64,000 bases of DNA from assembly GCA_002449845.1 (NCBI GenBank), contig DJXW01000034.1, positions 135,431-199,430 of the forward strand. Direction: 5' to 3'. A program made the translations under genes and the position numbers. Position 1 is the stretch's first letter. Each line of letters starts with the position of its first letter. Origin of the DNA: Prevotella sp. UBA6994 (GTDB lineage Bacteria; Bacteroidota; Bacteroidia; Bacteroidales; Bacteroidaceae). The notes beneath the pieces are model-generated. The model was given only the letters and a program-made list of their open reading frames with translations. It searched no databases and was not told the DNA's origin. Shown here one piece after another: positions 27,287-35,931 of this stretch.

Positions 27287-28612
27287 TCATTTGTCCTTTT
27301 TGTAACGGTCAATTAGATGCTGGGGTAGCTTCACAATGCAGATGTTCATTGAACGACCGTCTTCACTCAACATTGCCGATTGAATCTCTATCTCCGTGCC
27401 ATCAGGCTTGAATGTGGGATGAACATGGTCACGGGCAGTGGTCTTGTGATTAGCTGAAAGCAAGATGCGTTCTTTGGTGTGCCTGTCTATCAACCATAAT
27501 TCGCGTGCAAAATCGTCACCTGCTACCCAATGACCGTCTTGCGAACCAGCAACGTGCCAAAAGTTGTCACCATCAACCTGTCCTTCCATCGTCAGTTCAC
27601 GGGTACGCATGTTCACTACGGCAATACCTGTGGGATATTCTTTCGTGCCTGATGGTCCCCAGTTGTTGATGGTGTCCGTGATACGTTCACCTTCGGCAAT
27701 AGGACGATGCCCGAGGATGGCTATCACCAACTCATCCTCGCTGATAACAGCCTCATGCGTTACCCAGTCGTATTCTGTTTCTCGATAGATGGGACGAAGG
27801 TTGGAGCCATCGGCATTCACCATCCACGTGCGTTGTGGAGCCTTGCCACCCGTCTCCCAACAGAAGATTACCTCGCCAGGATGCCACGGGTTACCCTGTA
27901 TGTGTCCCACCTTGAAATGTACGCTTACCACGGGCTCTGCCTTGCCCGTTGTCAGGTCTATCTTCCCAATTCCTCCAGGTCCAGCCCCCATCTTACGGGG
28001 ACCGAAGTTGCTTGCGATAGGCTCGGCAATGGGGAAACGACGGGCATATTCCTTGTCTAAGCGAAAATAGGCAAACTCCTCACTGCCGTCTAACACCATG
28101 TCGCCCTCACTACACATCTCGGCGGGGATGATGCCACAAATGCGCTCGTAGTGCTTCTTGCTTTTCAATTTCCCAGCCTCAGAGTCAGCGAACAGTCGTT
28201 CTAAATTTACCTCCACTACTTCCATGCCCATTCGTTGCCCTTTCTTGTCCTTGAGTTGACGCATGTGATAGAGGTTCATTGACTTGCGAGCCACGCAGAG
28301 CATACCAGTATATCCACCTTCCGTCACCTGCACGATGTCACCCGTTTCTTCATTCACCGCCATCGCCTCTCCTTTTACGCGGTCTGAACGGAATATCACC
28401 CATTTGCCATCGGCTGTCCATTGGTTGTGTGTTTGGTAGATCTTCGAGTCACCAGTACCGCTCTTACTGGTTAAAAACACCAATTCAATGCCCGTAACGG
28501 GGTCGTTTATCACTTTGCGTTCTGAAGGGAAACGTGTTCCCATCTGTGCTGCGACCAACATGGAATATGTGAGAATTGCGCAACAAAAAAAGAATCTCTT
28601 AGGTGTAGTCAT
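27287..28612 (-). CDS. Oligogalacturonate lyase-like, polysaccharide lyase family 22
   Basis: About 441 residues from MTTPKRFFFCCAILTYSML, which starts a signal peptide (cleaved near VAA-QM). The body is a seven-bladed propeller of WD40-like TolB type with HNQWTADGKWVIFRSDR, WHPGEVIFCWETGG and YDWVTHEAVI. These match PL22 oligogalacturonide lyases, whose catalytic His and Mn-binding residues sit in such blades. It would cleave unsaturated digalacturonate and short oligogalacturonides made by pectinases such as the GH28 neighbour. Classical Ogl enzymes are cytoplasmic; a signal peptide here points to periplasmic action, as seen in other Bacteroidetes homologues. A -7-like site lies 23 bp upstream. 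Confidence 0.88.
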   Translation of the reverse strand: MTTPKRFFFCCAILTYSMLVAAQMGTRFPSERKVINDPVTGIELVFLTSKSGTGDSKIYQTHNQWTADGKWVIFRSDRVKGEAMAVNEETGDIVQVTEGGYTGMLCVARKSMNLYHMRQLKDKKGQRMGMEVVEVNLERLFADSEAGKLKSKKHYERICGIIPAEMCSEGDMVLDGSEEFAYFRLDKEYARRFPIAEPIASNFGPRKMGAGPGGIGKIDLTTGKAEPVVSVHFKVGHIQGNPWHPGEVIFCWETGGKAPQRTWMVNADGSNLRPIYRETEYDWVTHEAVISEDELVIAILGHRPIAEGERITDTINNWGPSGTKEYPTGIAVVNMRTRELTMEGQVDGDNFWHVAGSQDGHWVAGDDFARELWLIDRHTKERILLSANHKTTARDHVHPTFKPDGTEIEIQSAMLSEDGRSMNICIVKLPQHLIDRYKKDK

Positions 28613-28634
28613 GATGAATTTGCATATTTTTCTG

Positions 28635-28642
28635 CAAATATA
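28635..28642 (-). promoter_or_regulatory. -7 element (TATATTTG) for the PL22-GH28 unit
   Basis: CAAATATA on the plus strand reads TATATTTG on the minus strand, 23 bp before the PL22 start. Confidence 0.5.
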
Positions 28643-28741
28643 ATTAATAATGTGATATTTGTTTTTATTCTGACAATTATTTTTTGACATCAATCATCAT
28701 GGATGAATTTTTAGTGGTCGTCATTCATATAATCCAGAGGC

Positions 28742-30115
28742 TTACTGATTCATTTTTGCATGATGATTCAAAACGATGATGTCCGACCAGCGTGTGGTTG
28801 GGTTCTTGCTCTTGAAATCGTGTTTGATGGCATTGGCGAAGACATCCGCCTTTCCCTTCCCGTCTTTACGGGTATATTGCTGAGTTCCGATGACGATGGT
28901 CTCAGTACCGTTCATGCGATTGATGCGGTCTATCACCTCATCAAGACGACGCATTTTTTGGATTGTCTCGGCATTGGTATCGAATAGGTCTTGCTGGATG
29001 GGCGAATCAGGAAAGATGCCCATTACGACAACCCCCGCTTTTTTATATTGAAATCCCTTTCGGTATATGCGTTTCAGTACGTCGCTGGCAGCTTGTACGA
29101 TGGGAATGGTGCTATTAGTAGGCGTAATCAGGCGTGTCTCTTGGAAGTTCCAGTATTGGGCGAGGTCTTCACGAAAGAAATTGGTGTTCACAAATACCCC
29201 GACGATAGATGCCACCGTCTTTTGCATCCTTAGCTTTTCAGCACATCGTGAGGCATAGTTGGCAACCTGCGTGCGCAACGTATCATAGTCGTCTATCATA
29301 CCGTTGAAGGAGCGACTGGTGCAGATGCTCTTCTTCTTGGCAAGTTCCTCGTTGGGCACCACGTCTTCACCGTTCAGTTCTTGCCATGTGCGTACGATAT
29401 TGATGTTATTGAATGTCTGTCGCACCCAGTCCTTGTGATGTTTGGCAAAGTCAAGGGCTGTCTTCACGCCCAGTGATTGCAGTTTGGCAGTATATCGTCT
29501 GCCGATTCCCCATACGTTTTCTATCGGGCACCATTCCAATGCCTTCGTGCGCTTATAGTCGTTGTCTATCACACAGCAGTGCTTATACACCTCGAATTTC
29601 TTGGCAAGCCTTGAGGCAATCTTAGCCAATGTCTTGTTGGGAGCCAAACCGATGCTGATAGGAATACCCACCTCTCGTCTCACTCGCTTGTGTAGATTCT
29701 CTCCCCATCGCTGCAGAAACCGTCCGTCTTCCTCGTTCAAGGGAAACAGCTTTCCGTCATTCCTCGCCTCATCGTTATGGGTGAGGAGCGGACTGACATA
29801 CATGAAACACTCGTCGATAGAGTACCTGAAATAGGCAGGTGCTTCCTTGCTGATGATGCTTATCACACGCCCCGTCAACTCTCCGTATAGTTCATAATTA
29901 GACGAGAAGACGGCTATCTTTTGGTTGGGGAATTGGCTTGCCAACTGAAAGTAAGGGGTGCAGTCGCCGATACCCAATGCTTTCGCCTCATTGCTACGTG
30001 CCACAATCATGCCATCGTTGTTAGACAGCACCACTACTGGCTTACCATTCAGGTCTGGGCGAAAGACACGCTCACAACTGACATAGCAATTGTCTATATC
30101 GGCAATCCCATACAT
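28742..30115 (-). CDS. umuC: Y-family DNA polymerase V catalytic subunit UmuC
   Basis: A 457-residue translesion polymerase. It begins with the palm motif YGIADIDNCYVSCERVFRP, with metal-binding Asp residues. Next come KPVVVLSNNDGMIVARSNEA and FRYSIDECFMYV, holding the second catalytic Asp-Glu pair. A helix-hairpin-helix region follows (IENVWGIGRRYTAKLQSLGV), then a little-finger domain. The length is that of UmuC rather than DinB. It starts 5 bp after umuD, so the two are an operon. It copies damaged DNA when bound to two cleaved UmuD subunits and RecA. No SOS box could be recognised, because LexA sites of this phylum are not ones I can call reliably. Confidence 0.95.
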   Translation of the reverse strand: MYGIADIDNCYVSCERVFRPDLNGKPVVVLSNNDGMIVARSNEAKALGIGDCTPYFQLASQFPNQKIAVFSSNYELYGELTGRVISIISKEAPAYFRYSIDECFMYVSPLLTHNDEARNDGKLFPLNEEDGRFLQRWGENLHKRVRREVGIPISIGLAPNKTLAKIASRLAKKFEVYKHCCVIDNDYKRTKALEWCPIENVWGIGRRYTAKLQSLGVKTALDFAKHHKDWVRQTFNNINIVRTWQELNGEDVVPNEELAKKKSICTSRSFNGMIDDYDTLRTQVANYASRCAEKLRMQKTVASIVGVFVNTNFFREDLAQYWNFQETRLITPTNSTIPIVQAASDVLKRIYRKGFQYKKAGVVVMGIFPDSPIQQDLFDTNAETIQKMRRLDEVIDRINRMNGTETIVIGTQQYTRKDGKGKADVFANAIKHDFKSKNPTTRWSDIIVLNHHAKMNQ

Positions 30116-30120
30116 ATATT

Positions 30121-30558
30121 TTATATATTCTCAAATGTCCTGATCAGATGAATGACTACTCCCCACACCTCGAAGTTGTCACCGGCATTGACACGAAACA
30201 CGGGATAGGCGGGGTTGGCAGGGCGCAACTCGATGTATCCATCCTTGCGATGCGTCAGGTCCAGATACTTCATCGTGAAGTCACCATTCCAGTATGCTAC
30301 GACAATGGAACCGTTTCGTGGCTCTATGGCACGGTCGATGATGACGCGGTCTTTGTCGAAGATACCAGCATCCTTCATGCTGTCGCCCTCCACGTCTCCG
30401 TAAAATGATGCTTCCGGATGGCGGATATAGTCACGGTTGAAGTCTAACGTCTCATGGATATAGTCTTCGGCAGGAGAGGGGAATCCTGCTCTCACGCCAG
30501 CGTGCTCCATCTCTAATTGGGTGTCAAAAGAGCCCTTTCTTAACTTGATATTGCCCAT
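30121..30558 (-). CDS. umuD: UmuD-type S24 self-cleaving subunit of DNA polymerase V
   Basis: A 145-residue protein from MGNIKLRKGSFD; a longer frame adds 11 residues but no motif. The cleavage region VRAGFPSPAEDYIHETLDFN (22-41) closely resembles the Cys-Gly-Phe-Pro-Ser-Pro site of E. coli UmuD, with Ala-Gly instead. The catalytic serine is in VEGDSM and the lysine in FTMKYL. RecA-stimulated self-cleavage removes the first 23 or so residues to activate the polymerase. It lacks the DNA-binding N-terminus of LexA. The gene precedes umuC with a 5-bp gap and shares a short divergent promoter region with the lipoprotein gene. Confidence 0.94.
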   Translation of the reverse strand: MGNIKLRKGSFDTQLEMEHAGVRAGFPSPAEDYIHETLDFNRDYIRHPEASFYGDVEGDSMKDAGIFDKDRVIIDRAIEPRNGSIVVAYWNGDFTMKYLDLTHRKDGYIELRPANPAYPVFRVNAGDNFEVWGVVIHLIRTFENI

Positions 30559-30588
30559 CTGATTACTAATTATTCTCAAAATCTGCCA

Positions 30589-30596
30589 CAAATTTA
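30589..30596 (-). promoter_or_regulatory. -7 element (TAAATTTG) for umuDC
   Basis: CAAATTTA on the plus strand reads TAAATTTG on the minus strand, 31 bp upstream of the chosen umuD start. Confidence 0.5.
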
Positions 30597-30628
30597 CATA
30601 TTTCCCTGCATAATTAATCAGAAATGAG

Positions 30629-30636
30629 TAATTTTG
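30629..30636 (+). promoter_or_regulatory. -7 element (TAATTTTG) for the lipoprotein/greA unit
   Basis: TAATTTTG lies 37 bp before the ATG at 30673 and overlaps the upstream ATG at 30634. This favours the downstream start. Confidence 0.5.
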
Positions 30637-30672
30637 CTCATGAATTTATTCGCTTTTAACAAATACTACTTC

Positions 30673-31290
30673 ATGATGATAACAAGGAATTATTTTTTGT
30701 ACTTGGTAGCGTGTGCTGCTCTTACCCTCACTGCCTGTGGAAATAAGCAAACCGGCAACGAAAACTCAAAGGATGTGGATTCTACGGCTCTGGAGACCGT
30801 TCAAGACACCTTGGTTTCTGAAAATGAGATGACTTACTTCCCTGCCATCAGAAGATACTTGGTCAATCAGTTGGGCAGCCAGTATTCCCCAGGAGAATAT
30901 TGTGTGCCGTTTCAGACTGTCATAGATGTAGATGAGAAAAATGATGATGATATTCTGGTGTGGGGCGACTTCTGGGTGTTCAATTACAATCAGGTGGGCG
31001 ACACCTTGAAAACTGTGTCTGGCGGTAGCCATCCAGGACTCATGCACATCCGACAAACCGACTCTGGCTATGAGGTGTTTGCTTTCGACCAAGTGGCGGA
31101 TGGTGCTGGCTACCAGAAAAGCGCCAAACAGATTTTCGGAGAGAGGTATGAAGCGTTCCAAGCTGTTAACAGTGATGCCGAGCGCAGGGAGAGACATAGA
31201 AAAATGGTGCTGTCCGACTATGTGAAAAACCACAACATCCCCGTCACCATGTACCAAGACTACGGATGGCAAGCCGTGAACCTTCAATAA
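30673..31290 (+). CDS. Hypothetical lipoprotein
   Basis: About 205 residues from MMITRNYFLYLVACAALTL, with a lipobox LTAC-GN near residue 23, so a membrane-anchored lipoprotein. A Ser/Thr/Asp/Glu-rich linker (about 25-55) leads to a compact domain with SQYSPGEYCVPFQTVIDVDE, DILVWGDFWVFNYNQVGDTL and SGGSHPGLMHIR, ending MYQDYGWQAVNLQ. I do not recognise a family. The mixture of aromatic and acidic residues suggests a small alpha/beta fold. It is 22 bp upstream of greA on the same strand and may share its transcript. Function unknown. Confidence 0.8.
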   Translation: MMITRNYFLYLVACAALTLTACGNKQTGNENSKDVDSTALETVQDTLVSENEMTYFPAIRRYLVNQLGSQYSPGEYCVPFQTVIDVDEKNDDDILVWGDFWVFNYNQVGDTLKTVSGGSHPGLMHIRQTDSGYEVFAFDQVADGAGYQKSAKQIFGERYEAFQAVNSDAERRERHRKMVLSDYVKNHNIPVTMYQDYGWQAVNLQ

Positions 31291-31312
31291 TGAATAATAA
31301 AAGGTGTAAGAT

Positions 31313-31777
31313 ATGGAATATATGTCGCAAGAAGGCTACGACAAGCTCGTTGCCGAACTTCGTCAGTTGGAGAGTGTAGAATTGCCACAAGTGAGAGAGG
31401 CTATCGCTGAGGCGCGGGATAAGGGCGACCTCAGTGAGAATTTCGAGTATCATGCTGCCAAGCGTGAGCAGGGACGACTGCTGAGTAGGATTCGGTTCAA
31501 GCAAAGGGTATTGGCAAATGCTCGCGTCATCGATATGTCAAGGTTGGGGAGCGACTGCGTCCAACTGTTGAGCAAGGTGGAGATGACCAATCTGATTAAT
31601 GACAAGAAAATGTGTTATACGATTGTCAGTCCTCATGAGGCAAGCATTCACGAGGGGAAGATTTCCATCAAGTCGCCCATTGCCCAAGCCCTGTTAAACA
31701 AGAAGGTAGGCGATACCGTTGAGGTTCGTGTTCCCGCTGGCACAATGCGGCTCCGCATTGATAGCATACAGCTTTAG
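31313..31777 (+). CDS. greA: Transcription elongation factor GreA
   Basis: A 154-residue protein, matching GreA length. The N-terminal antiparallel coiled coil (about 1-75) carries the acidic tip GDLSENFEYHAAKREQ, whose Asp and Glu activate RNA cleavage in the RNA polymerase secondary channel. The C-terminal FKBP-like domain ends KVGDTVEVRVPAGTMRLRI. It rescues backtracked RNA polymerase. The frame opens MEYMSQEGYDKL; the second Met (31322) is an alternative start. Downstream, the higBA genes converge on it with only 30 bp between stops. Confidence 0.96.
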   Translation: MEYMSQEGYDKLVAELRQLESVELPQVREAIAEARDKGDLSENFEYHAAKREQGRLLSRIRFKQRVLANARVIDMSRLGSDCVQLLSKVEMTNLINDKKMCYTIVSPHEASIHEGKISIKSPIAQALLNKKVGDTVEVRVPAGTMRLRIDSIQL

Positions 31778-31807
31778 TTCCTTCGCAAGTTTGATTTGCG
31801 TGTTCTT

Positions 31808-32119
31808 CTAACCAACTACTAAAGAGAATCGCAATCCCAAAGCATTGGCAATGAGCATGAACGTAGAAAGCTGCATGTCTGTCTTCCCCTGCTCAAGCGA
31901 CGAGATATATTCACGCTTCTTTCCTATACGCTCGCCCAACTGCTGTTGCGTCAACTTCTGACGCTTACGCTCATCTCGCAGCAGTTCGGCATAATACCAT
32001 GCCTTGGCCTTGGCCTCGAACTCTATACGGCTGGGAGATCCTGCAGGGCCATATTTCTCATTAAAATGCTGCGACCCAGTCTTCAATTGGGCCAGTTTTT
32101 TCTCGTCAAACTTTATCAT
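31808..32119 (-). CDS. higA: XRE-family antitoxin of a HigBA-type pair
   Basis: A 103-residue DNA-binding protein. A helix-turn-helix of the Cro/CI type occupies about 53-100 (RKRQKLTQQQLGERIGKKRE, then YISSLEQGKTDMQLSTF). The preceding 50 residues are a probable toxin-binding segment. Its start lies inside the last codons of the toxin gene (14-bp overlap), so translation is coupled in the toxin-first order typical of higBA. It is expected to neutralise the toxin and repress the promoter. The symbol is by family and gene order, not by close identity. Confidence 0.85.
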   Translation of the reverse strand: MIKFDEKKLAQLKTGSQHFNEKYGPAGSPSRIEFEAKAKAWYYAELLRDERKRQKLTQQQLGERIGKKREYISSLEQGKTDMQLSTFMLIANALGLRFSLVVG

Positions 32120-32474
32120 CGTCTTGTCCTCCTGTATATTTGTTCAAAATCTGTCTGGCGGTTTCTATTTCGCCTTTATACTGTTTCGTGTTCTTTTTCA
32201 AGAAAGAGTTCAAGAAAAGCACTCGCTTGCTCTCCATGAATGAAAGTGAATCAACGGCAAAAACTATCGTGCGATACTCATTGTTGCCTACTGAGACACG
32301 TGCCTCGTAGAATTCCGTCCCTTCAAGGTTCTTCACAAATTTTTTGTTTACCACGTATTGAGTCTTAATAATCATCTCTACGTAGTCATACTTAGCCTTT
32401 GTCTTATCGTCGAGATCGGCATAGTATTCATCATACTCCAAAGAGTGAAAAGTTTCTCTAATATCTTCGTTCAC
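32106..32474 (-). CDS. higB: RelE/HigB-type (Gp49-like) ribosome-dependent mRNA interferase toxin
   Basis: A 122-residue protein with the pattern KFVKNLEGTEFYEARVSVGN followed by EYRTIVFAVDSLSFM and the ending ...RVLFLNSFLKKNTKQYKGEI, ETARQILNKY. This is the phage-derived Gp49-like/HigB family of the RelE fold. Such toxins cleave mRNA on the ribosome. The toxin gene precedes and overlaps the antitoxin by 14 bp. It sits at the edge of the roughly 360-bp intergenic repeat upstream, which may carry its promoter. No clear TAnnTTTG site was found. Confidence 0.85.
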   Translation of the reverse strand: MNEDIRETFHSLEYDEYYADLDDKTKAKYDYVEMIIKTQYVVNKKFVKNLEGTEFYEARVSVGNNEYRTIVFAVDSLSFMESKRVLFLNSFLKKNTKQYKGEIETARQILNKYTGGQDDDKV

Positions 32475-32701
32475 GCCGTAAAAGTAATATATTTGTTCCT
32501 AAAATCCAAATAATTGGAAGAAAAAAATTCTTTTTCTTGTTTTTGCCATTTGGGAGTTCGCATTGCATACCACCATTTTGAGTGTTATTATATATCATAT
32601 TACTTAACAAAAATGTGTATTGATTTTCTTGCGAAATAGAAATAAGAAAACGATAAATCAAGGAAAATATCATGTTTTTCTCACTAACTTGTATCGTTAT
32701 A

Positions 32702-32766
32702 GTCGTAACTAAATATGTTATGAGCGTAACTATTTATGTTACGAGTGCTAACTATATATGTTATGA
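32702..32766. repeat. Three 21-22-bp tandem units
   Basis: Three consecutive units follow the pattern G(T/C)CGTAACTA-AATATGTTATGA, the last reading GTGCTAACTATATATGTTATGA. Each contains AGTTA/TAACT-type dyads, so RNA or DNA hairpins or a protein-binding array are possible. Confidence 0.75.
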
Positions 32767-32871
32767 AGGGCAAAAAAGTGCCCTTTTTTGTGCGAAAACA
32801 AGGATTTTTGATTTGATTTCAAATGTTGTAAAATGATAAGTCATTGATTATTAGTGATATATAAAAATAGT

Positions 32872-32929
32872 AAAATACGGGCATTTTTCCAACCAAGTTC
32901 CAATTCGTTTGAAAAAATGCCCGTATTTT
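32872..32929. terminator. Perfect 17-bp A/T-flanked hairpin
   Basis: AAAATACGGGCATTTTT (32872-32888) is the exact reverse complement of 32913-32929. With A and T runs on both arms it resembles a bidirectional terminator, although it is about 265 bp from the stop of the minus-strand gene at 33197. The equivalent in copy B (about 44572-44628) has lost part of one arm. Confidence 0.6.
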
Positions 32930-32959
32930 GGCACGAAAATTCAGAATTTTCAAGACAAA

Positions 32960-33050
32960 ATTGATAATTCATAATTGACAATTCACAATTGACAATTCAT
33001 AATTGACAATTTGGCTGGCTACCGACATCAGATGTCTATCGGCATCTTTC
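32960..33050. repeat. ATTGACAATTCATA tract and degraded inverted-repeat fragment
   Basis: Head-to-tail ATTGACAATTCATA/CAC units are followed by GGCTGGCTACCGACATCAGA, which recalls the arm of the element at 69-339. The rest of the gap to 33196 shows no gene. Confidence 0.5.
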
Positions 33051-33196
33051 CTTGATAGTGACAAATTATCGAGAAAAACTTTCATCCTTTTTTCCATAGA
33101 CAATATAATGGTAGAATAAAGCATTGCCTTGGAAAAAGGATGAAAGGCTAAAAGGGGAGAACGGCTCATTGTTGTTCTCCCTATCAGTCTGGGACA

Positions 33197-34000
33197 TTAT
33201 TTCACGGTAATCTTTTCTCCATCAATCACGTAGATTCCTGTGGGGAGAGAGTTGAGAGCTTCGCCCTTAACCACTTGCTTCTTCACCAAGTTGCCCTTCA
33301 AGTCGTAAACATTGATGACAGCATTGGCTTGTTTGCCGACAGAGCGGATGCCTGTCACTTCTGACATGCTGCTAACGTGCTTGATTTGCAATTCAGTAGC
33401 GCCAACTTGCTTGTCCCATGTGAATCCGCAACGGGTGGGAAGGAAGGTCTTGTCTGACTCAGTGCGTACCAACACGCTCTCTAATGGAGTAACGTTCTGT
33501 TGTGCGGGAATGCCGTAACGACCGTCTTTCAACATACTCTGCCAACTGCTACCGAAGGTTACCTGATTGCCAGCGTTGTCGGTCATGGTGAGGTTCTTCA
33601 GTTGGGTGTTGATTTCCAATGCCTCGGTATTCTTGGCACGGAAGTACTGAGACTTGGGAGAGTAGATGAGGTAGGGATTACCAGCTTCGATACCCTCATT
33701 GGTGCAATCCACGAAATAGAGGCAAAGGGTGTTGCCCTCTTGTGCGATACCTGCAAAACGCTCAACACGAACATCTGTGGCTGCGGTAGCCAGCTGCTCT
33801 GCGCTCATGGACATAGGCATACAAATGGTATTGTATCCAGCATAGAGATAACGATTGAGCTGAACGGTCTGGTCAGTGTTTTGCAGCATCTCCACCTTGA
33901 GGTTGTTCACGTCTGCATAGATGTTTTTCACTCGGTTTTGTGCAATTGTCTGGGTGCACATGGCAGCAACAGCCACCAGTAATAGCGTAAAGTGTTTCAT
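33197..34000 (-). CDS. Secreted protein of unknown function with T9SS type-A-like tail
   Basis: About 267 residues from MKHFTLLLVAVAAMCTQTIA, a classic signal peptide; the longer frame adds residues that would bury it. The middle is beta-rich without a recognised catalytic motif (NRYLYAGYNTICMPMSMSAE, GNPYLIYSPKSQYF). The last 50 residues (VINVYDLKGNLVKKQVVKGE through PTGIYVIDGEKITVK) match the pattern of the tail on the GH5-GH43 enzyme, the signal for sorting through the type IX system. The cargo role is unknown. It has no operon partner. Confidence 0.8.
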   Translation of the reverse strand: MKHFTLLLVAVAAMCTQTIAQNRVKNIYADVNNLKVEMLQNTDQTVQLNRYLYAGYNTICMPMSMSAEQLATAATDVRVERFAGIAQEGNTLCLYFVDCTNEGIEAGNPYLIYSPKSQYFRAKNTEALEINTQLKNLTMTDNAGNQVTFGSSWQSMLKDGRYGIPAQQNVTPLESVLVRTESDKTFLPTRCGFTWDKQVGATELQIKHVSSMSEVTGIRSVGKQANAVINVYDLKGNLVKKQVVKGEALNSLPTGIYVIDGEKITVK

Positions 34001-34100
34001 ATCAACAATGGTTAAAAATGTTTTACTTTGCAATATTACAAAAAAATATGTGTATTGCAATGACATAGACAGTCATTTAACTTCTCTTAACTATCCAAAA

Positions 34101-34128
34101 AAGGAGGGCATTTTGACATACCCTCCTT
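34101..34128. terminator. Terminator after the AspT/YidE-like transporter gene
   Basis: AAGGAGGG (34101-34108) pairs with CCCTCCTT (34121-34128), with A runs on one side and an AT-rich stretch on the other. It lies 30-60 bp past the stop of the transporter gene. Confidence 0.65.
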
Positions 34129-34159
34129 ATTATATTATTGATTATTCGTTGAATGCTTG

Positions 34160-35851
34160 CTATCCGCAACAGAACAGCACAATCATTTGTGCGGTAAAGA
34201 TTCTGAGGAACATGCTGAGAGGATAAACGGTAGAATATCCAATAGCTGGTGCTTCCATCGAGCATGAACTGTTGGCGTAAGCCAATGCTGGTGGGTCGGT
34301 ACAGGTACCTGCGAGCATACCCATGATGGTGAAGTAATTGAACTTGTACTTCATTCGGGCAATGGAACCGATGATTAAGATAGGTATGACAGTTATCAAG
34401 AAACCTGTGAGCACATAGAGTAATCCATCACCATTGATTACGGTATTCCAGAATCCTGCTCCAGCCTTGACTCCCACACTCGCGAGGAACAAGACAAGTC
34501 CAACCTCTCGCAACAGCATGTTGGCAGATGTGGTGAAGTAGGTTACGAGCTTCATACGATAGCCATATCTACCGATGATAATGGCAATAATCAGAGGACC
34601 GCCAGCTATACCTAATTTTAAGGGAACGGGCATTCCGGGAATGGCAAATGGTATGCTACCGAATAAGATACCCACGATGATACCGATGAAGATGGTTGCA
34701 ATGTTGGGAGCATCCAATCGCTTGACAGAGTTGCCCATCAAGTCGGCTACGCGATTAACATTGCTTTCTGGGCCCACAACCATAATTTTATCACCCACAT
34801 GGAAATGGTGACCACGACTGGCAAACAAGTCGATGCCTTGGCGAGTGATACGTGTGACGTTAACACCATAGACACTGGAGAAGTGCATCTTACCAAGCGT
34901 CTTTCCATTCATACGAGGATTGGTCACGATGATTCTCTTGGATATCATGGGCTGTTCCTTGTCTTCCATCTCAAATGGTTTATCCAATTGCGGACCGATA
35001 AACGCTTGAATGGCCTCTGCATCAGCCTCTGCACAAACGACGAGGATTTCATCATCAACATTTAAGACAGAGTCGCGATTAGGTGTCAAGACGTTGCCTT
35101 CGTGTAAGATTCGTGTACAAACGATGTCACGATTCAAGAACTCTGAAATCTGCATGAGCGAACGACCAGCAATATACTTGTTTCTTACCTTGAGGTGTAA
35201 TTGATGGGGTTTCTCATGAGGATTCTCAGCCTCTGCCTGCTTCAACTGGTCCTCTTCCTCCTCCAAGTTGACACCACAGATGTACCTGATAGCAATCGTT
35301 GCACCAATGATACCCACAACGCCAAGAGGGTAGGCACAGGCATAACCAGAAGCAATCTGGGGAATCTGGTCTTCTGGGAATACAGAACTAAGAGCTTCGT
35401 TGGCAGCTCCCAAACCAGGCGTGTTGGTAACGGCACCATAAAGAGTACCAACCATCATCGGCAGGTTGATAGGATCAGATGTGTCGAAGAAGATGAAATA
35501 ACAAGCAAACATCACTCCGATGTTGAGAAGAATCATAGCGGTGGAAAGCAAGTTCAGCGTTACACCACCTTTTCTGAAACTTTCAAAGAAGCCAGGACCT
35601 ACTTGCAAACCAATGCAATAGACAAATAAAACCAAACCAAAGTCTTGTACGAACGTGAGGATGTCTGTGGGACCCGTAAAACCGATATGTCCCGCAATGA
35701 TACCCGCAAACAAGACAAAGGTAACACCCAATGAAATACCCCCAATCTTGATTTTTCCGAGGAGTACTCCAATAGAAATGACAATAGAATAGAGTAGCAC
35801 GATATGGGCTACAGAATCTGTTGTCGTAAATAAACTAATGAGCCAATCCAT
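34160..35851 (-). CDS. AspT/YidE/YbjL-type transporter with two RCK_C (TrkA_C) domains
   Basis: A 563-residue inner-membrane protein. Five to six hydrophobic helices at each end (GVTFVLFAGIIAGHIGFTGP and VLFVYCIGLQVGPGFF in the first half; NMLLREVGLVLFLASVGVKA in the second) flank a cytosolic region of about 200-380. That region has two RCK_C-like modules (ILHEGNVLTPNRDSVLNVDD and ITRQGIDLFASRGHHFHVGD). This is the layout of the aspartate:alanine antiporter family and YidE. The substrate is not predictable and the RCK_C modules suggest ligand gating. It is a single-gene unit with a -7-like element upstream and a terminator downstream. Confidence 0.92.
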   Translation of the reverse strand: MDWLISLFTTTDSVAHIVLLYSIVISIGVLLGKIKIGGISLGVTFVLFAGIIAGHIGFTGPTDILTFVQDFGLVLFVYCIGLQVGPGFFESFRKGGVTLNLLSTAMILLNIGVMFACYFIFFDTSDPINLPMMVGTLYGAVTNTPGLGAANEALSSVFPEDQIPQIASGYACAYPLGVVGIIGATIAIRYICGVNLEEEEDQLKQAEAENPHEKPHQLHLKVRNKYIAGRSLMQISEFLNRDIVCTRILHEGNVLTPNRDSVLNVDDEILVVCAEADAEAIQAFIGPQLDKPFEMEDKEQPMISKRIIVTNPRMNGKTLGKMHFSSVYGVNVTRITRQGIDLFASRGHHFHVGDKIMVVGPESNVNRVADLMGNSVKRLDAPNIATIFIGIIVGILFGSIPFAIPGMPVPLKLGIAGGPLIIAIIIGRYGYRMKLVTYFTTSANMLLREVGLVLFLASVGVKAGAGFWNTVINGDGLLYVLTGFLITVIPILIIGSIARMKYKFNYFTIMGMLAGTCTDPPALAYANSSCSMEAPAIGYSTVYPLSMFLRIFTAQMIVLFCCG

Positions 35852-35873
35852 ATAATATGTATTATTTTGGGTG

Positions 35874-35881
35874 CAAAATTA
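35874..35881 (-). promoter_or_regulatory. -7 element (TAATTTTG) for the AspT/YidE-like gene
   Basis: CAAAATTA on the plus strand reads TAATTTTG on the minus strand, 23 bp before the start codon. Confidence 0.5.
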
Positions 35882-35931
35882 CTGATAAAATTGCAAATAA
35901 TGAAGTGTTTCTACTGATATTTTCACCATAT

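Larger units (their letters stand above)
32600..32961. repeat. Dispersed intergenic repeat, copy A
   Basis: This AT-rich segment aligns along its length with 44290-44657. Shared parts in the same order are GAAATAGAAATAA, a block of 21-22-bp tandem units of the GCGTAACTATNTATGTTA type (three at 32702-32766 here), a GGGCA/TGCCC hairpin with T tract (32767-32789) and the 17-bp hairpin at 32872-32929. The segment AAATTCAGAATTTTCAAGAC follows. It fills the 3' side of one minus-strand gene and the 5' side of the next. No frame looks coding. Confidence 0.8.

Noticed and set aside
28635..30596. LexA/SOS operator upstream of umuD
   Set aside because: No dyad I can assign to a Bacteroidetes LexA site was found, so none is called.
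32458..32673. 71-residue minus-strand frame upstream of the toxin gene
   Set aside because: It overlaps the toxin start and lies in AT-rich repeat DNA, with no recognisable domain.
32702..32766. Short tandem repeats as a CRISPR array
   Set aside because: Units of 21-22 bp are contiguous with no unique spacers, and no cas genes are present.
32969..33169. 66-residue minus-strand frame in the repeat-rich gap
   Set aside because: It ends in the ATTGACAATTC tract, with low-complexity sequence and no conserved pattern.
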